A DNA stretch of 64,000 nucleotides from Hyaloperonospora brassicae (GCA_947650285.1 CANTFL010000148.1:62001-126000), one strand, 5' to 3'; counted from the first letter of the stretch, positions 36,977 through 47,234 are shown. Numbers and translations: made by a program. The notes: generated by a model from the letters alone, not told the origin.

Positions 36977-37337
36977 ATGTGCACTCGCTTGGATGGATTG
37001 GAGGAGCAGAATAAGCACATTAACAGGTGTGTCTCCCGCGGTTCAAGACGTTGCCATGACTGAAAAGATGACGAATGGAATGAGCGTGCACAGTTTGTTG
37101 CACGCCTACAACTTGTCCCGGCACATGATGCCGATTTTCATGACGCTATACTCGGAGCACCAGCTGTTGGGTGTCGCTGTGGCACTTCTTTTGGTATACC
37201 TACCTCTCGCTGAAATGCAAGTCGCTTTCACGTATATTCAAGCAGACTATATTGATGAAGACATGATTATCGCGCGGAGAAACATGACCAACGGGTCGAA
37301 GAATGCCACGCGAGTGGGAGACTTCGCGCTGTATTGA
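36977..37337 (+). CDS. Possible small two-exon membrane protein
   Basis: The model is join(36977..37026, 37094..37337), 97 residues. The 67-nt intron has GTGTGT and CACAG ends and a branch-like TGACTGA. Splicing joins LDGLEEQNKHIN to SLLHAYNLSRHMMP, followed by one hydrophobic segment (LLGVAVALLLVYLPLA) and a polar tail with two N-glycosylation-type sites (NMT, NGS). Codon third positions are GC-rich, as in the two genes to the left. The start is uncertain, because the first exon could instead be internal to a longer gene. No family recognised. Confidence 0.33.
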
Positions 37338-38804
37338 GCAGATCTATTGTGGCAGCGACAAAGATACGAAACGTAGCTGCTCGACGGACGACAACGGCAG
37401 CTCGAACAATTTGTTGCTGGCGTTTTTGGACGTCCTATCGAAACGCGCGAGAAACGACTTGTCTCCTGGTCACTTGGCCAGCGCTTCCGTCGATCTGCGA
37501 GACTGCCGCAAGGTTAGCCGATGATTTGTACAAGTCGCACCAGATCCGACGCCGCCTCAAGAAAGAGTACAGATTTGGACACTCTCTGGCAACATGTCAC
37601 ACGGTAGCGTCGGCCGCGCGTGGTCACAAAGTACTGCTGCGGGTACATCGTCGTCAAGTAGCACAGCCAGAGAACACCCGTAGCCGCCGTGCCAAAGTCA
37701 AACACGTGGAACATGCCACTGCCCGACATCTTGTACTTGCGGATGGATATTCAGCATCTCAACAGGCTCCGCCGCTCGGTTCGCAATCGAGCGGCAATCC
37801 AAATACAGGTGTCAGCTCTCGAGAGGTCGTTATATGCCATGGAAGATACGTTCGAGGTCGTACTCAGTCTAAGGCTATCACGGTCTCTACCGGATCCAGA
37901 AGGCAGGATGTGGTAGTACACTGCGGATGTCGAGAGCTCAACTCAACAGCAACGCGTCGAGTCAACACTACCACCGGAACGGGTAGTGCATGCATTGAGC
38001 TGCCAATGCACCACTTGCCTGTGGGTCTAACAATGTCGGACTGTTGTCCTAGAAGTGGACGTCACTATCCTGAACAGACGTTGCAGCAATACTGGGAAAC
38101 AGACCTGCGGCAACTCGGAGTGATAGCAGAGCGGACACACACTGGCATGTCGACACAACAGTACAAGGAGCGCGTCTACTGCAGTGTCAACGAAAGGCGC
38201 CAGGCAAAATCCACAGAGTGTCGTGCAAGATGACAAACCCGTGCTCCTGCTGGCCTCGCAACGAAATTGGCGTTGCGACCCAGTTTCGGGTCGTCAGCCG
38301 TCGTTCAACGACTGACAATGAAACAGGACACGCCGACCTCTCCCTCGTGTGCGCACCGCAAATCTCTTCGCGTAAGTCATCGGAACGTGTAAACTGTGCC
38401 CGTCAATACCCTTTAGCAAATTCCGATCTTCGTCACTCAGCTCCTCCTCACGTCTACTTCTTTGAACACACATCTAAGTCCAGGGATGATTGGCGTATGC
38501 TACTAGCCTCGTTTCGAAAGTCTCGGATGTTGATTTGACAAATTTTCCGCGAAGTGATAGAACCCGAAAGTTCGGAGAATTCCGTCAATTTTGGCGCGCG
38601 GCTAGCCACGTTTGGCCGCACCCAAAATCCCCGCGTAGACTCTTTTTCGGTTCTTCTCCACATTTTTCACTTACAACACTACTTGGCAGCAGCTAAAACA
38701 TTCACATCCATCAACATTATCGGTGCGACCGATACTTCGTTACGGCGTACTCGGCAACCGTCCTAGTCAGGTTCTCGTTTGTTCGCGATGTCGCTAGACG
38801 TAGG
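37338..38804. other. Unresolved region between gene island and E2 copy A
   Basis: On the minus strand 37514-37729 reads a GC3-rich frame with a hydrophobic segment (FGTAATGVLWLCYLTTMYP). It could be a late exon of a membrane protein, but I could not build a model. On the plus strand a 299-codon frame (37334-38233) is open, rich in Arg, Thr and Ser. It looks like a shadow of a minus-strand gene more than a protein. From 38240 to 38804 nothing is recognised. Confidence 0.3.
38800..38804. repeat. Target site duplication of E2 copy A, left
   Basis: GTAGG directly left of the LTR; the same five bases stand at 46788-46792 directly right of the other LTR. Confidence 0.85.
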
Positions 38805-39195
38805 TGTAACGGGGCACACCCTTGCGTAACTTAACGCAAGGGTTTTGGGTGCCCCGACGGACGTACACGTGGCGAGCGAGGAAGCGTAGGTAGGGTAAAA
38901 GTAGAACTGTTATATTAATAGAATTAAGTTCTTAAACTACTGTCTCTTCGTTTGACTTAGTTTAACTATACTAATATAACTGCATGTATGGTGACGTCTC
39001 GTCACCACTCATTGCGCGCGTCTTGCGGCGATTGGTGGGTTGATATCTTCACGATATCAACCAATGAACAGACCCTTTGGTCGACCCTTCAATATCACCA
39101 CTTTGGTGATATTGTTTAAAGAATATCCATCTTTATATTCTTTATTGTCACTTTCCTTAAAGTGACAATTTCATGTAACGGGCTGCCCCGTTACA
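38805..39195 (-). repeat. E2 copy A 3' LTR
   Basis: 391 bp with TGT...ACA ends. Nearly all of it is made of consecutive hairpins (listed for copy B, 52198-52588). It ends, on the plus strand, at GGCTGCCCCGTTACA. Confidence 0.95.
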
Positions 39196-39208
39196 TCACC
39201 CCCCCCTT
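39196..39208 (-). other. E2 copy A polypurine tract
   Basis: On the minus strand AAGGGGGGGGTGA directly precedes the 3' LTR. The G run is eight here and seven in copy B. Confidence 0.75.
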
Positions 39209-39327
39209 AACTGATAGTCACCGTGTGACTATCGAAAATATGGAGGCCACCCGTTGGCCACCATTGGGACAGGGAGCACTTGTTGGGTCCGTTCCATTCA
39301 CTTTCCACCCGACCTCGCAAAGTTAAC

Positions 39328-40932
39328 ATGTCTATGCGAGGTGACTCAAGACCCACACAGCCCGGTGCTGTGAAAGCCTCTGCGGCAGACGCTTCGTCGT
39401 CTGCCGCCCCTTCTTCGCCTGCAGCAACAGGTGCTGCAGGTGCACGCGGTATCACACCGCGTGCGCACGATGACCCTGATGTAGAGGTCATCTACTCTGG
39501 CGAGTCAGACGTGTCTAACTCGGGCAATGCTCCAGAGGCGTCTCGCTCACCGGCGACGCCTCAGTATTCGCCAAGACCACTGCCGAACGAACGGACTCGT
39601 GATTTGCATCACAGTCTGTTCGGCAGTGATGACGATGATCAGGGTGGTGAGTTCTATTCCTCACCACCGCCGGCTCGTGCGTCTTCGCACGAGCGTGATG
39701 ACGATGGCGCGAGCCGTCGTCAATCTGGGAGCCGTGGTACCGACAAGGGTACCACTGTGAAGCGTGATGAGTTGAAGCCGTGTCGTTTGCCCGAACAACT
39801 CATCAATAGCCTGTCTCACGAGACAGGCCAACACCATTGAATACCCTTATTCGATGCAACCGAGCTTCACGGCTTGAGTTCCAGCGCGAAGAACTTTCGC
39901 GCTGAAGAAGATTTCTATCTCGATGTCTTCCTTAGACATCGATGGTACAACAGCAACCAAAAGCGTGACAAAACATAGCTTTTGGCTGCGTGGAAAGCGT
40001 TCGTCCAAAACGTAAAGAATTTTGGACGAGAAGGGTGGCTCAAGAAACTTGAGGCGACACGCCTCAGGTTCGAAAGGCGAACGCCAACCGGTGCTAGGTA
40101 ACGGTTGCATTGTTTATCGAGTGAGGCAGGCATTCCTTGCCTCACATGGGGAGACCCTTGTGCGAGTTGTGTTGACATCTCGCAGCGTGCACATAGGGAT
40201 GTGTACTCCCTAGATTCGCCCTGGGGAAGGGCACACATCTCGGCTGAGATGCGTGACGCGATTGCAAACTTGCAATCCGTCTACAAGCGCCTAGGGCGCG
40301 TGTTTACCGATGGGCCACAGGACTCATCGGATGGGTCTCGTCATACTGGCGGACGAGACCTTCAACATCCATCAACAGCTGAGAGCGGGGCTCCCAGCTG
40401 TTCCAAGAGGGTGAATACCCCCGCCACTGGACGAGGTAGCTCGTCCTTGATCCTGAATCGTCACGGTGATTCAAGATACGCTCCACTAGAAAGCGTTGAT
40501 CACCGTGAGCATCCACCAAATGATGTGGTGGAGGAGGAAAGACCTCCTCCAGATGATTCGGTTCACCATCTCGACCCTTACGAGATGGATCGCGCAATCG
40601 ATGAATTGCGCGATGACTTGAAGCACGAGCGCGACCGGCGCTACGCTTTGACTGATACCGTGCGGAAGAACCGCAAAGGTCACGAGGCTGATCGGGCGAG
40701 GGATCGCGCCGATTATGCCACAGCGCAGCTTCAGGTCGAGCGGGATGTCCGCTCCCTATTCGGCGAGCTGGCGACAGCTCGCGGGGAGATATCTCGGTTG
40801 AGTTCCGAGGTATCATATCTGCGCGACCAGACGGATCGTCTGGAGCGCGAACGCAAGAACTTGATGGATGTTCTTGAACGTGGGGGCTATCTTCATCGGA
40901 AGAAGAAGGCTCGTACTGACAGTACGACCTAA
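39328..40932 (+). pseudogene. E2 copy A antisense ORF, three stops
   Basis: A single frame from ATG 39328 to TAA ending at 40932 lies opposite to gag-pol, between pol and the 3' LTR. It is broken by TGA 39838-39840 (CGA in copy B), TAG 39976-39978 (also in copy B) and TAA 40099-40101 (TAC in copy B). The predicted product has an Ala/Ser/Asp-rich N-terminus with DDPDVEVIYSGESDV and a middle part with a Cys cluster (CLSSEAGIPC...CASC). Its long basic-acidic coiled coil at the end comprises heptads through LQVERDVRSLFGELATARGE and LRDQTDRLERERKNLMD. The last ~630 bp overlap the sense chromodomain frame. Function unknown; see copy B. Confidence 0.6.
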
Positions 40933-41536
40933 GCCTCCCCACGTAAAACGTAGGATGCGTGCGCATCCTACGTGGCAATTCGAGTGTGTATGCATTGCCC
41001 TTGCGATGCAACACTCCAAATGGCCCAATGTATTTCGGCAGTAGTTTACTACTGCCGACACTAGTGACTGCATGTCCAGGTAAGTTTACCGTAGACAGTA
41101 GTACTGGGTTGTTAACCTTAAATGAAAGAACATTTGCTCTTCCATTCTTGTCTGCGTTCCGTTTCTGACGATCCACCGCATTTGCGATGGAATCCTGAAC
41201 GAAACGGACTACCGCTTTTCGAGTCAGCAGGAAGTTCTCTGCTGACTCTTTGTTTTGTCTGGCAGTGCGCTTCGTGCGCACTGCTAAGAGATTGCTCTCT
41301 TCTTCAGCGAGGTTGTCTTCTTCCTCGCTGGCATAATCGTTGACGATGCTGAATATACCAGCATCGTCATCATCATCCGAATCAATAATAGCGTCGTCGC
41401 TATTATTGAGATGATCTTCTTCATCGATGTCGACTTGATCGACATCGGCATCATACGTGACGACGTTTGCGTCGACACGTGATGAGCAAGAGCCAAAACG
41501 GTTTTTGCTCGAGCGAGTCCCTCCCCCCTTATCCAA
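40304..41536 (-). CDS. pol: E2 copy A integrase C-terminus and chromodomain frame
   Basis: This 410-residue frame continues pol after a -1 frame change at the G6 run (plus strand C6 at 41523-41528). In order, a Ser-rich start is followed by an acidic insert rich in Asp/Glu (about residues 27-75). Next come the helical ENFLLTRKAVVRFVQDSIANA and the GPF module (KYIGPFGVLHRKGNAYTLEL, RTHPTFYVGRLRSY). A Pro/Ser/Arg-rich linker of about 110 residues leads to a chromodomain (RFLVERILNHRDD, YLVQWRGYSPSWNSWEP, about 40324-40500). The linker composition probably reflects the antisense coiled-coil ORF on the other strand. In chromoviruses the tail is fused to integrase and binds chromatin. The overlap with the preceding frame is 41284-41536. 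Confidence 0.8.
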   Translation of the reverse strand: MDKGGGTRSSKNRFGSCSSRVDANVVTYDADVDQVDIDEEDHLNNSDDAIIDSDDDDDAGIFSIVNDYASEEEDNLAEEESNLLAVRTKRTARQNKESAENFLLTRKAVVRFVQDSIANAVDRQKRNADKNGRANVLSFKVNNPVLLSTVNLPGHAVTSVGSSKLLPKYIGPFGVLHRKGNAYTLELPRRMRTHPTFYVGRLRSYCQYEPSSSDEDSPHVQEHPSSSCVRAPDDPSGRADMIPRNSTEISPRELSPARRIGSGHPARPEAALWHNRRDPSPDQPRDLCGSSARYQSKRSAGRARASSHRAIHRLRDPSRKGRDGEPNHLEEVFPPPPHHLVDAHGDQRFLVERILNHRDDSGSRTSYLVQWRGYSPSWNSWEPRSQLLMDVEGLVRQYDETHPMSPVAHR

Positions 41537-44500
41537 GAGTCACACTCTATAAGGGTGGGCACTCGTGGATGGCGTAGGCCATTCACGTAAAACGGTGTGT
41601 GCTGTGTTGAAGCATGCACCGAATTATTGATGGCGAATTCCACCATGGGTAGGAATTCGCTCCAACTCGGAAACGAGTGGACATATCCTCGAAGGATCTC
41701 TTCGAGGACACGGTTCGCACGTTCCGTCTGACCATCTGTTTCTGGATGGTCAGAAGTGGACATCTTCAATCGTGTTCCGAGAGAACGGAACACGGTTTGC
41801 CAAAATGCCGCCGTGAACCGAGGTTCACGGTCGGATACGAGTTCACGGGGTAACCCTTGGAGTCTAAAGACCGTGTCTAGAAAGACACGAGCACAACCTT
41901 GAGCCTTGATTGACTCAGGGACAGCAGCAAGATGGACCATCTTGCTGAATCGTTCAACAAACACAAGAATACCATTATTCTTGTGAGCGTCTTCGGGAAA
42001 CCCGAAGACGAAGTCCATTGAAACGGACTGCCAGCACTCTGTCGGAACAGGCAGAGGCTGCAATGGCGCACGGAATGAAGGACTAGGCTTCACCCGTTGA
42101 CAAACTTCGCAAGCACGTATGTACTTGCAAACAAACTGATACTGGCGGGGCCAGTAAAAGTCGCGACTTACTGTGAGGTAAGTCTTTTCTCTACCACGAT
42201 GGCCGCTTGTTGGGGCATCGTGACACTCATACATGATGCGCAAACGCAAATCATGATGAGCGGGTACGACGACACGAGGCGTGTCGTCGGCAACAGCTGT
42301 ATAGTACAGCAATCCGTTGCGTGTACTATAACGATCCGATGAGGATCGGTACAAAGCCGGTAAATCCCTCATGGATCCACTGGATGGATTCACCAGATGA
42401 TCCATCAATCGCAGAAGATCCTTATCTTTCGCGTATGGCTTTCGTACGTCGTCAAGTAAACTTGACGACGGGACACTGACTGACAGTGTCGCAACAGTGG
42501 GCTTATCCTCACTGTTGGATTGTGCGTCCGGCTCGAAATCGGGCCGGCGCGAAAGCGCATCAGCGACGACATTGAGTCGTCCTGGTTTATACTCCACGGA
42601 GAAGTTATACTCCGCGAAGAAAGACAGCCACCTCGCCATTCTTTGCGAGAGGTGTGGGCTGTTTACGGCCGTGCGTAATGACGCATGGTCCGTGTAGACA
42701 ACAAACGGTCTATCTCCCAAGAGATAGACGCGAAACTTAGCCAGTGCGTATTTCATGGCAAGGAGTTCCTTGTCATGCACTGGGTAATTACGCTCAGCTG
42801 CTTGCAGCTGACGCGACTGATAAAAGATGACGCGCTCCGCGCCATCTGCATCGAACTGCATTAACGCACAGCCGATTGCGAAATCGCTGGCGTCACAGAC
42901 CACATGAAATGGTCTGTCCTGATCTGCAATCGCCAAGATCGGCGATTGCATCAAGCTTTGCTTGATACCTTCAAAGGAACGCTGGCACTCAGCGTTCCAT
43001 GACCACTTGACATTTTTCTTGAGCAAGCAAGAAAGATGAACAGTCATCTCGGCGTAGTTGTGCGAGTACTTGTGCAAGTACGCCGCAAGACCAAGGAACT
43101 TCCTTAGTCCCTTGACATCGACTGGCACTGGCCAGTCGGTGATCGCCTTGATCTTTTCGGGATCAGGGCGTACGCCGTGTTTACCCACGATGCACCCAAG
43201 AAGTGGTATTTCGCTAGCCGCGAATATACACTTCTTGAGGTTGGCGTACAACTTATACTTGCGCATAAGTTGAAGAACCTGACGAACGTGAGTTCTGTGA
43301 ACTTCAACGTCCATCTTTCCGTCCATAGCCCGGCTATGGACGAACACATCGTCGAAGTAACTCGGTGCGAAGTCTCGCACCGGTCTCAACAGATTTGTTA
43401 CACATCTGTTAAATGTTGCAGGGGCATTACTCAGCCCCTGTGGCATAACTAGCCACTCCCACAGCATCCCGCTGGGGGTACTCACTGCCGTGAACGGGAC
43501 GTCCCGTTCACGCATCAGGATCTGATAGAATCCATCCATCAGATCCATGGACGAAAAGATGGTACTCTTTGACATACCATCTATGATTACGTCCTTCCTC
43601 GGTATCGGCGTCTGAGCTGGTACCGTTGCAGCATTCAACTTGTTGAATGCGTGCACTATCCGCCACCCTCCTGTGGCCTTTCGCACACAGAAGGTCGGAG
43701 AGCTGTGAGGAGATGTTGATTCCCTCACATGGCCCGCTGCTAAGCGATCGGCAAAGAACTTGTCGATCGCTAGTACTTGTTCACGAGGCAGTGACCACTG
43801 CTTCATGACACAGTACTTCGAGCCCGGTTTGAGCTCGATCTCGTGTCGAGTGCCTTTGTCCTTAGGCAACTCGCAAGGTACGGATTCAGGGAACACATCC
43901 CTGAATTCGATCAAATCCTTATACAAAGGATTTGCCTGAAGTGACTCCCAGGATTGGGACGCGTATCGCTCAATCCGAGTCTTCTCATCGAGGACACTTT
44001 CGTCCATCGATGAGCTGCTGAGAACCCGTTCGTTCTCAGCAAATACTGTTGCCGACCGAATGTCGGTCACATACTCATCCTCTGTGACGAGTATGCAGAT
44101 CTGCTTGACTTTGCCACTACGCAGATCACGCAAGAACCGTTTCGGTTCTAGCGTTGGCAACTGAGTTATCTCCGAAGTCAACTTCGGAGGCACAATCAGA
44201 TCAAGCGTATAAGCGCCTACGCTTGATCCGTCATTAACCAAGACGTTCAACGTCTTGGTTTCTTCCTGGGAACTTGCTTCCACAGGTTGCTGAGGGCCTA
44301 ATCCCTCAGCAAGCGACTCTTGAGGAATTCCTTCCTCAAGTACGTGGGGACTTATTCCCTCGACGTCTTCCGACTGTGGATGTGCAACCACAGTCAGGAA
44401 CCGATCCTCTACGGTCGACTCTCCAGTCGACCTAGGATTTTCATGTTGCCCCTTGGGGGCAACAGGTTTCTTTCTTCTAAGATGCTGCCCGCTAGGCATG

Positions 44501-45147
44501 CATCCATGTCCCGGTCCACTCGACTTATTCGAGTGGTGGACCTTCGGCGCAGCCTGTACTTCTGTACAGCCGCCGGGAGCTTGCTCCACAGTGTAGTGAT
44601 CAACTACACTGTGATCTTGTGCAGTCGTGCTAACGACCGTACCGCAAGTGAGGCCATCGCACTCACTCGCAGAACATCCACACGCTTGTGGACGCTCCAA
44701 GATGTTCATCAGATGGCCATCTGATGAACAAGCAGCAGGCATCTTCACGGATCGATGCTGCCAGCTCACCCTTGGCTCGTACTTTCTGAGCCAAGGTAAT
44801 CCCAGGATGACATCAAATTTGTCATCCAGATCTAGTACGATGAAATCATCATCGTACTTCTCGCCCTCTAACGTGTAGTGGATTCCTACTACACGTTTCT
44901 CAACGGTTATCGATGCGCCTGTTGCAAGGCGCACCGTCATCCTTGTGAGGGGAATGTCGCGCTCAACGAACTTGAGCCTACGACCCTCTAGTGACTGGCG
45001 ACGAACAAAGTTGTTCGACGCCCCACAGTCTACTAGGGCACGAAGCGACAAATTATTTGTCGCTTCCAACTTCAAGGTGATGAGCGAAACGTCATCACCA
45101 GGTGCAGAGACACACAAAGACTGTGTATCTGGAGCAACTTTCGTCAA
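41284..45147 (-). CDS. pol: E2 copy A pol: protease, RT, RNase H, integrase
   Basis: One open frame of 1,287 residues (the frame is open a little upstream of 45147, so the true N-terminus is set by how pol is expressed). The retropepsin box is DCGAS at residue 40, with LGLPWLRKYEP further on. The RT has IVHAFNKLNAATVPAQTP and the catalytic YFDD at about residue 597. RNase H has CDASDFAIG, VHDKELLAMKYAL and YTDHASLRTA. The integrase has an HHCC finger (H..GHRGREKTY...CEVCQRVKPSP) and D1045 (MDFVFG), D1106 (SDREPRF) and E1142 (GQTER), the spacing expected for D,D(35)E. All catalytic residues are present. The last ~60 codons, after the G6 run, diverge from integrase sequence and are probably out of frame. 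Copy B carries a broken version. Confidence 0.92.
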   Translation of the reverse strand: MTKVAPDTQSLCVSAPGDDVSLITLKLEATNNLSLRALVDCGASNNFVRRQSLEGRRLKFVERDIPLTRMTVRLATGASITVEKRVVGIHYTLEGEKYDDDFIVLDLDDKFDVILGLPWLRKYEPRVSWQHRSVKMPAACSSDGHLMNILERPQACGCSASECDGLTCGTVVSTTAQDHSVVDHYTVEQAPGGCTEVQAAPKVHHSNKSSGPGHGCMPSGQHLRRKKPVAPKGQHENPRSTGESTVEDRFLTVVAHPQSEDVEGISPHVLEEGIPQESLAEGLGPQQPVEASSQEETKTLNVLVNDGSSVGAYTLDLIVPPKLTSEITQLPTLEPKRFLRDLRSGKVKQICILVTEDEYVTDIRSATVFAENERVLSSSSMDESVLDEKTRIERYASQSWESLQANPLYKDLIEFRDVFPESVPCELPKDKGTRHEIELKPGSKYCVMKQWSLPREQVLAIDKFFADRLAAGHVRESTSPHSSPTFCVRKATGGWRIVHAFNKLNAATVPAQTPIPRKDVIIDGMSKSTIFSSMDLMDGFYQILMRERDVPFTAVSTPSGMLWEWLVMPQGLSNAPATFNRCVTNLLRPVRDFAPSYFDDVFVHSRAMDGKMDVEVHRTHVRQVLQLMRKYKLYANLKKCIFAASEIPLLGCIVGKHGVRPDPEKIKAITDWPVPVDVKGLRKFLGLAAYLHKYSHNYAEMTVHLSCLLKKNVKWSWNAECQRSFEGIKQSLMQSPILAIADQDRPFHVVCDASDFAIGCALMQFDADGAERVIFYQSRQLQAAERNYPVHDKELLAMKYALAKFRVYLLGDRPFVVYTDHASLRTAVNSPHLSQRMARWLSFFAEYNFSVEYKPGRLNVVADALSRRPDFEPDAQSNSEDKPTVATLSVSVPSSSLLDDVRKPYAKDKDLLRLMDHLVNPSSGSMRDLPALYRSSSDRYSTRNGLLYYTAVADDTPRVVVPAHHDLRLRIMYECHDAPTSGHRGREKTYLTVSRDFYWPRQYQFVCKYIRACEVCQRVKPSPSFRAPLQPLPVPTECWQSVSMDFVFGFPEDAHKNNGILVFVERFSKMVHLAAVPESIKAQGCARVFLDTVFRLQGLPRELVSDREPRFTAAFWQTVFRSLGTRLKMSTSDHPETDGQTERANRVLEEILRGYVHSFPSWSEFLPMVEFAINNSVHASTQHTPFYVNGLRHPRVPTLIECDSWIRGEGLARAKTVLALAHHVSTQTSSRMMPMSIKSTSMKKIISIIATTLLLIRMMMTMLVYSASSTIMPARKKTTSLKKRAIS

Positions 45148-45197
45148 GAGATTTGAAAATTCTCTTGAGGTTGCTGGATCAGTAGGGCGCTCCGCCC

Positions 45198-46352
45198 CTA
45201 CTGACCCCGATCATTTTTTGATGGTCCGTCTCGCTGTTGCGGCTTCGCAACAGCGCTGGACCCACGCCCATTGCTCTTTCTGGCAAAAGGTCGTCCATTT
45301 CGCTCAGTACTGTTTGGTACTGGGCGTGGAGCACTACACTCGTATGCGTAGTGCCCTAACTTCTGACAGCGATTGCACCTCTGCAATCGCTTGTTGTTTG
45401 TAGAGCGAGGTCTCTCGCTCTCAACATAGCAGAGGTCCATTGGTTCTGGACCTCCGATCTCTTGTCGTCTCGGTGGACGGTAAGAGTTTGAGCTAGCATG
45501 AGCCTGTCTCATGCTAAAGTCTTCCTGTTCCGCGGCTGATATCGCTTCTTCAAGCGTATTCAGCTCAAGGCGGAACCGGTGGCTCCTGACGGGCCCTTCT
45601 GCGAGCCCTTGCATGAACACCGTAATCAACGTGTGTTCATGAACTGGGTTGGCAGTTATACTACTCGCAAGGAGTCGTATATGTTGTGCGTAAGCGTGCA
45701 CATCACGCTTACCCTGCTTGAGTTTCAGGAGCTCTGAACGAGCCCTGAACTCAGCACGTGGCGGCTCAAACGTTTGTCTGAGCCGGGACTTGAAGTCATC
45801 TAGCGACCTAAACACGTTTGGGTCGCTACTCTCGAGTCCCAGGGACCAAATTTTGGCACGCCCTGCCAAGTGGGTCTGAGCAAATGTGAGTTTCATTTGC
45901 TCATCTTCGACGCGACGAGCCCTTAGGGCTCTGTCGAGTTCGACAAACCATAGTAACAGGGAGTCCTCCGGGACTCCACTGTACTTGGAGATGTCAACTT
46001 TCATGACTTCGGGACGACGCGCATGCGCCGTCCCGCCCACAGCAGCATGGAATTGCTGCTGTCTCAACAGCTCTGTCTGTTGAGCACCGAGTTCTCTCAA
46101 CTGCTCGGCCTGTTGAGAGCCTTGCTGGTGAAGCAAGGCTACTTTCTCCCTCTTGAGAGCAAGTTCATTCTGAATGAACTTGGCGATAGCAGCATGTTGT
46201 TGGTCTCTGTCTAGAGACTCCAACATGGCGCTAACGACGAGTTCGCCTACGGTAGAACTCATTCGTTCTACCGCACCCCATTCGATGTCACTCAAATGGG
46301 TAAACCCTTCACGCGTGGCGTGAAAGGTGTCTTCTTCATCCAACATGTTCAT
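45198..46352 (-). CDS. gag: E2 copy A gag
   Basis: 384 residues from ATG 46352, intact. The N-terminal half is helical with a Gln-rich coiled coil (QQGSQQAEQLRELGAQQTEL). The middle has the retrotransposon gag signature (LLLWFVELDRALRARR, LTFAQTHLAGRAK, FKSRLRQTFEPPRAE, LLKLKQGKRDVHAYAQHIR). The C-terminus has one perfect CCHC zinc knuckle (CNRCQKLGHYAYEC). The protein forms the virus-like particle and binds element RNA. The stop codon sits inside a strong hairpin and pol lies in the -1 frame just behind it. Copy B differs by a handful of residues (for example Asp to Val in LESLDRDQQ). Confidence 0.93.
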   Translation of the reverse strand: MNMLDEEDTFHATREGFTHLSDIEWGAVERMSSTVGELVVSAMLESLDRDQQHAAIAKFIQNELALKREKVALLHQQGSQQAEQLRELGAQQTELLRQQQFHAAVGGTAHARRPEVMKVDISKYSGVPEDSLLLWFVELDRALRARRVEDEQMKLTFAQTHLAGRAKIWSLGLESSDPNVFRSLDDFKSRLRQTFEPPRAEFRARSELLKLKQGKRDVHAYAQHIRLLASSITANPVHEHTLITVFMQGLAEGPVRSHRFRLELNTLEEAISAAEQEDFSMRQAHASSNSYRPPRRQEIGGPEPMDLCYVESERPRSTNNKRLQRCNRCQKLGHYAYECSAPRPVPNSTERNGRPFARKSNGRGSSAVAKPQQRDGPSKNDRGQ

Positions 46353-46377
46353 GTTTGATGATGTGGTCCTTGGAAGG

Positions 46378-46394
46378 ACTACAAAGTGCTACCA
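46378..46394 (-). other. E2 copy A primer binding site candidate
   Basis: TGGTAGCACTTTGTAGT on the minus strand, two bases after the 5' LTR. The first eight bases fit a eukaryotic initiator tRNA-Met end (TGGTAGCA) but the rest does not. A tRNA ending AGTGCTACCA would fit better. Confidence 0.55.
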
Positions 46395-46396
46395 GG

Positions 46397-46787
46397 TGTA
46401 ACGGGGCACACCCTTGCGTAACTTAACGCAAGGGTTTTGGATGCCCCGACGGACGTACACGTGGCGAGCGAGGAAGCGTAGGTAGGGTAAAAGTAGAACT
46501 GTTATATTAATAGAATTGAGTCCTTAAACTACTGTCTCTTCGTTTGACTTAGTTTAACTATACTAATATAACTGCATGTATGGTGACGTCTCGTCACCAC
46601 TCATTGCGCGCGTCTTGCGGCGATTGGTGGGTTGATATCATCACGATATCAACCAATGAACAGACCCTTTGGTCGACCCTTCAATATCACCACTTTGGTG
46701 ATATTGTTTAAAGAATATCCATCTTTATATTCTTTATTGTCACTTTCCTTAAAGTGACAATTTCATGTAACGGGCTGCCCCGTTACA
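46397..46787 (-). repeat. E2 copy A 5' LTR
   Basis: 391 bp; differs from the 3' LTR at about four sites (for example GGGTGCC/GGATGCC near 46441). It should hold the element promoter, but no TATA box stands out among the hairpins. Confidence 0.95.
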
Positions 46788-46792
46788 GTAGG
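46788..46792. repeat. Target site duplication of E2 copy A, right
   Basis: GTAGG, identical to 38800-38804. Confidence 0.85.
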
Positions 46793-47234
46793 AAGGAAGT
46801 ACAGAGCACTGTGGTAAAAGAATTCTGTCATTTATCTTGTGTTATACCTCGACCTAATTTCTTCGAGTAATCCTTCCTGTCCACTCGATTAACAAATGTT
46901 GCATGTCGTGTCGGACAATGTATACACCTTACGAACACAAAGTCATCGGCCGCATTCACCATCGCCGTCCGGCGCGCTTCCTGCGCGGTCGTACTTACAC
47001 CGACACTTCTTTTAACAGTTCTTGCGATAATCGTCCTGTTTGAAAATAAAAATAAGTTGAGGAAATTAGTTGTATATAAACGCGCACCAGACGCGTTTTG
47101 GCCCCCTCCAGGAGCCTTGTCAGTGCCATATCAATATACAAGTGATAATTATTCTACCTATATATATGTGGTGCCGAATACAACACATACGATTATACAG
47201 AACATTCCATATGTGCCCCAACGTGCCTTGAAAA
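46793..47234. other. No gene recognised
   Basis: AT-rich DNA between copy A and the end of the transposase pseudogene. It may include that transposon's 3' end, but no terminal inverted repeat was found. Confidence 0.35.

Larger units (their letters stand above)
38805..46787 (-). mobile_element. E2 copy A: Ty3/gypsy retrotransposon, nearly intact
   Basis: 7,983 bp, read on the minus strand: 5' LTR (46397-46787), primer site, gag, pol, chromodomain frame, an antisense ORF, purine tract, 3' LTR (38805-39195). The LTRs are both 391 bp and differ at about four positions by eye. The 5-bp target duplications match. gag and the protease-to-integrase frame are open. The only break in the sense coding region is the frame change before the chromodomain part, which copy B shares. 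The insertion is therefore recent and might still move if that frame change is bridged. The whole element is dense in short inverted repeats. Confidence 0.95.

Noticed and set aside
36607..37020. Minus-strand 137-codon frame as a gene
   Set aside because: It lies across an intron and exon of the well-supported TPR gene and has low-complexity Thr/Gln/Pro runs from simple repeats.
37334..38233. 299-codon plus-strand frame as a gene
   Set aside because: Composition is typical of a frame opposite to coding sequence, there is no motif, and a better (though incomplete) coding signal lies on the minus strand.
46378..46394. Initiator tRNA-Met as the certain primer of E2
   Set aside because: Only TGGTAGCA matches; the following nine bases do not fit the usual initiator tRNA end.
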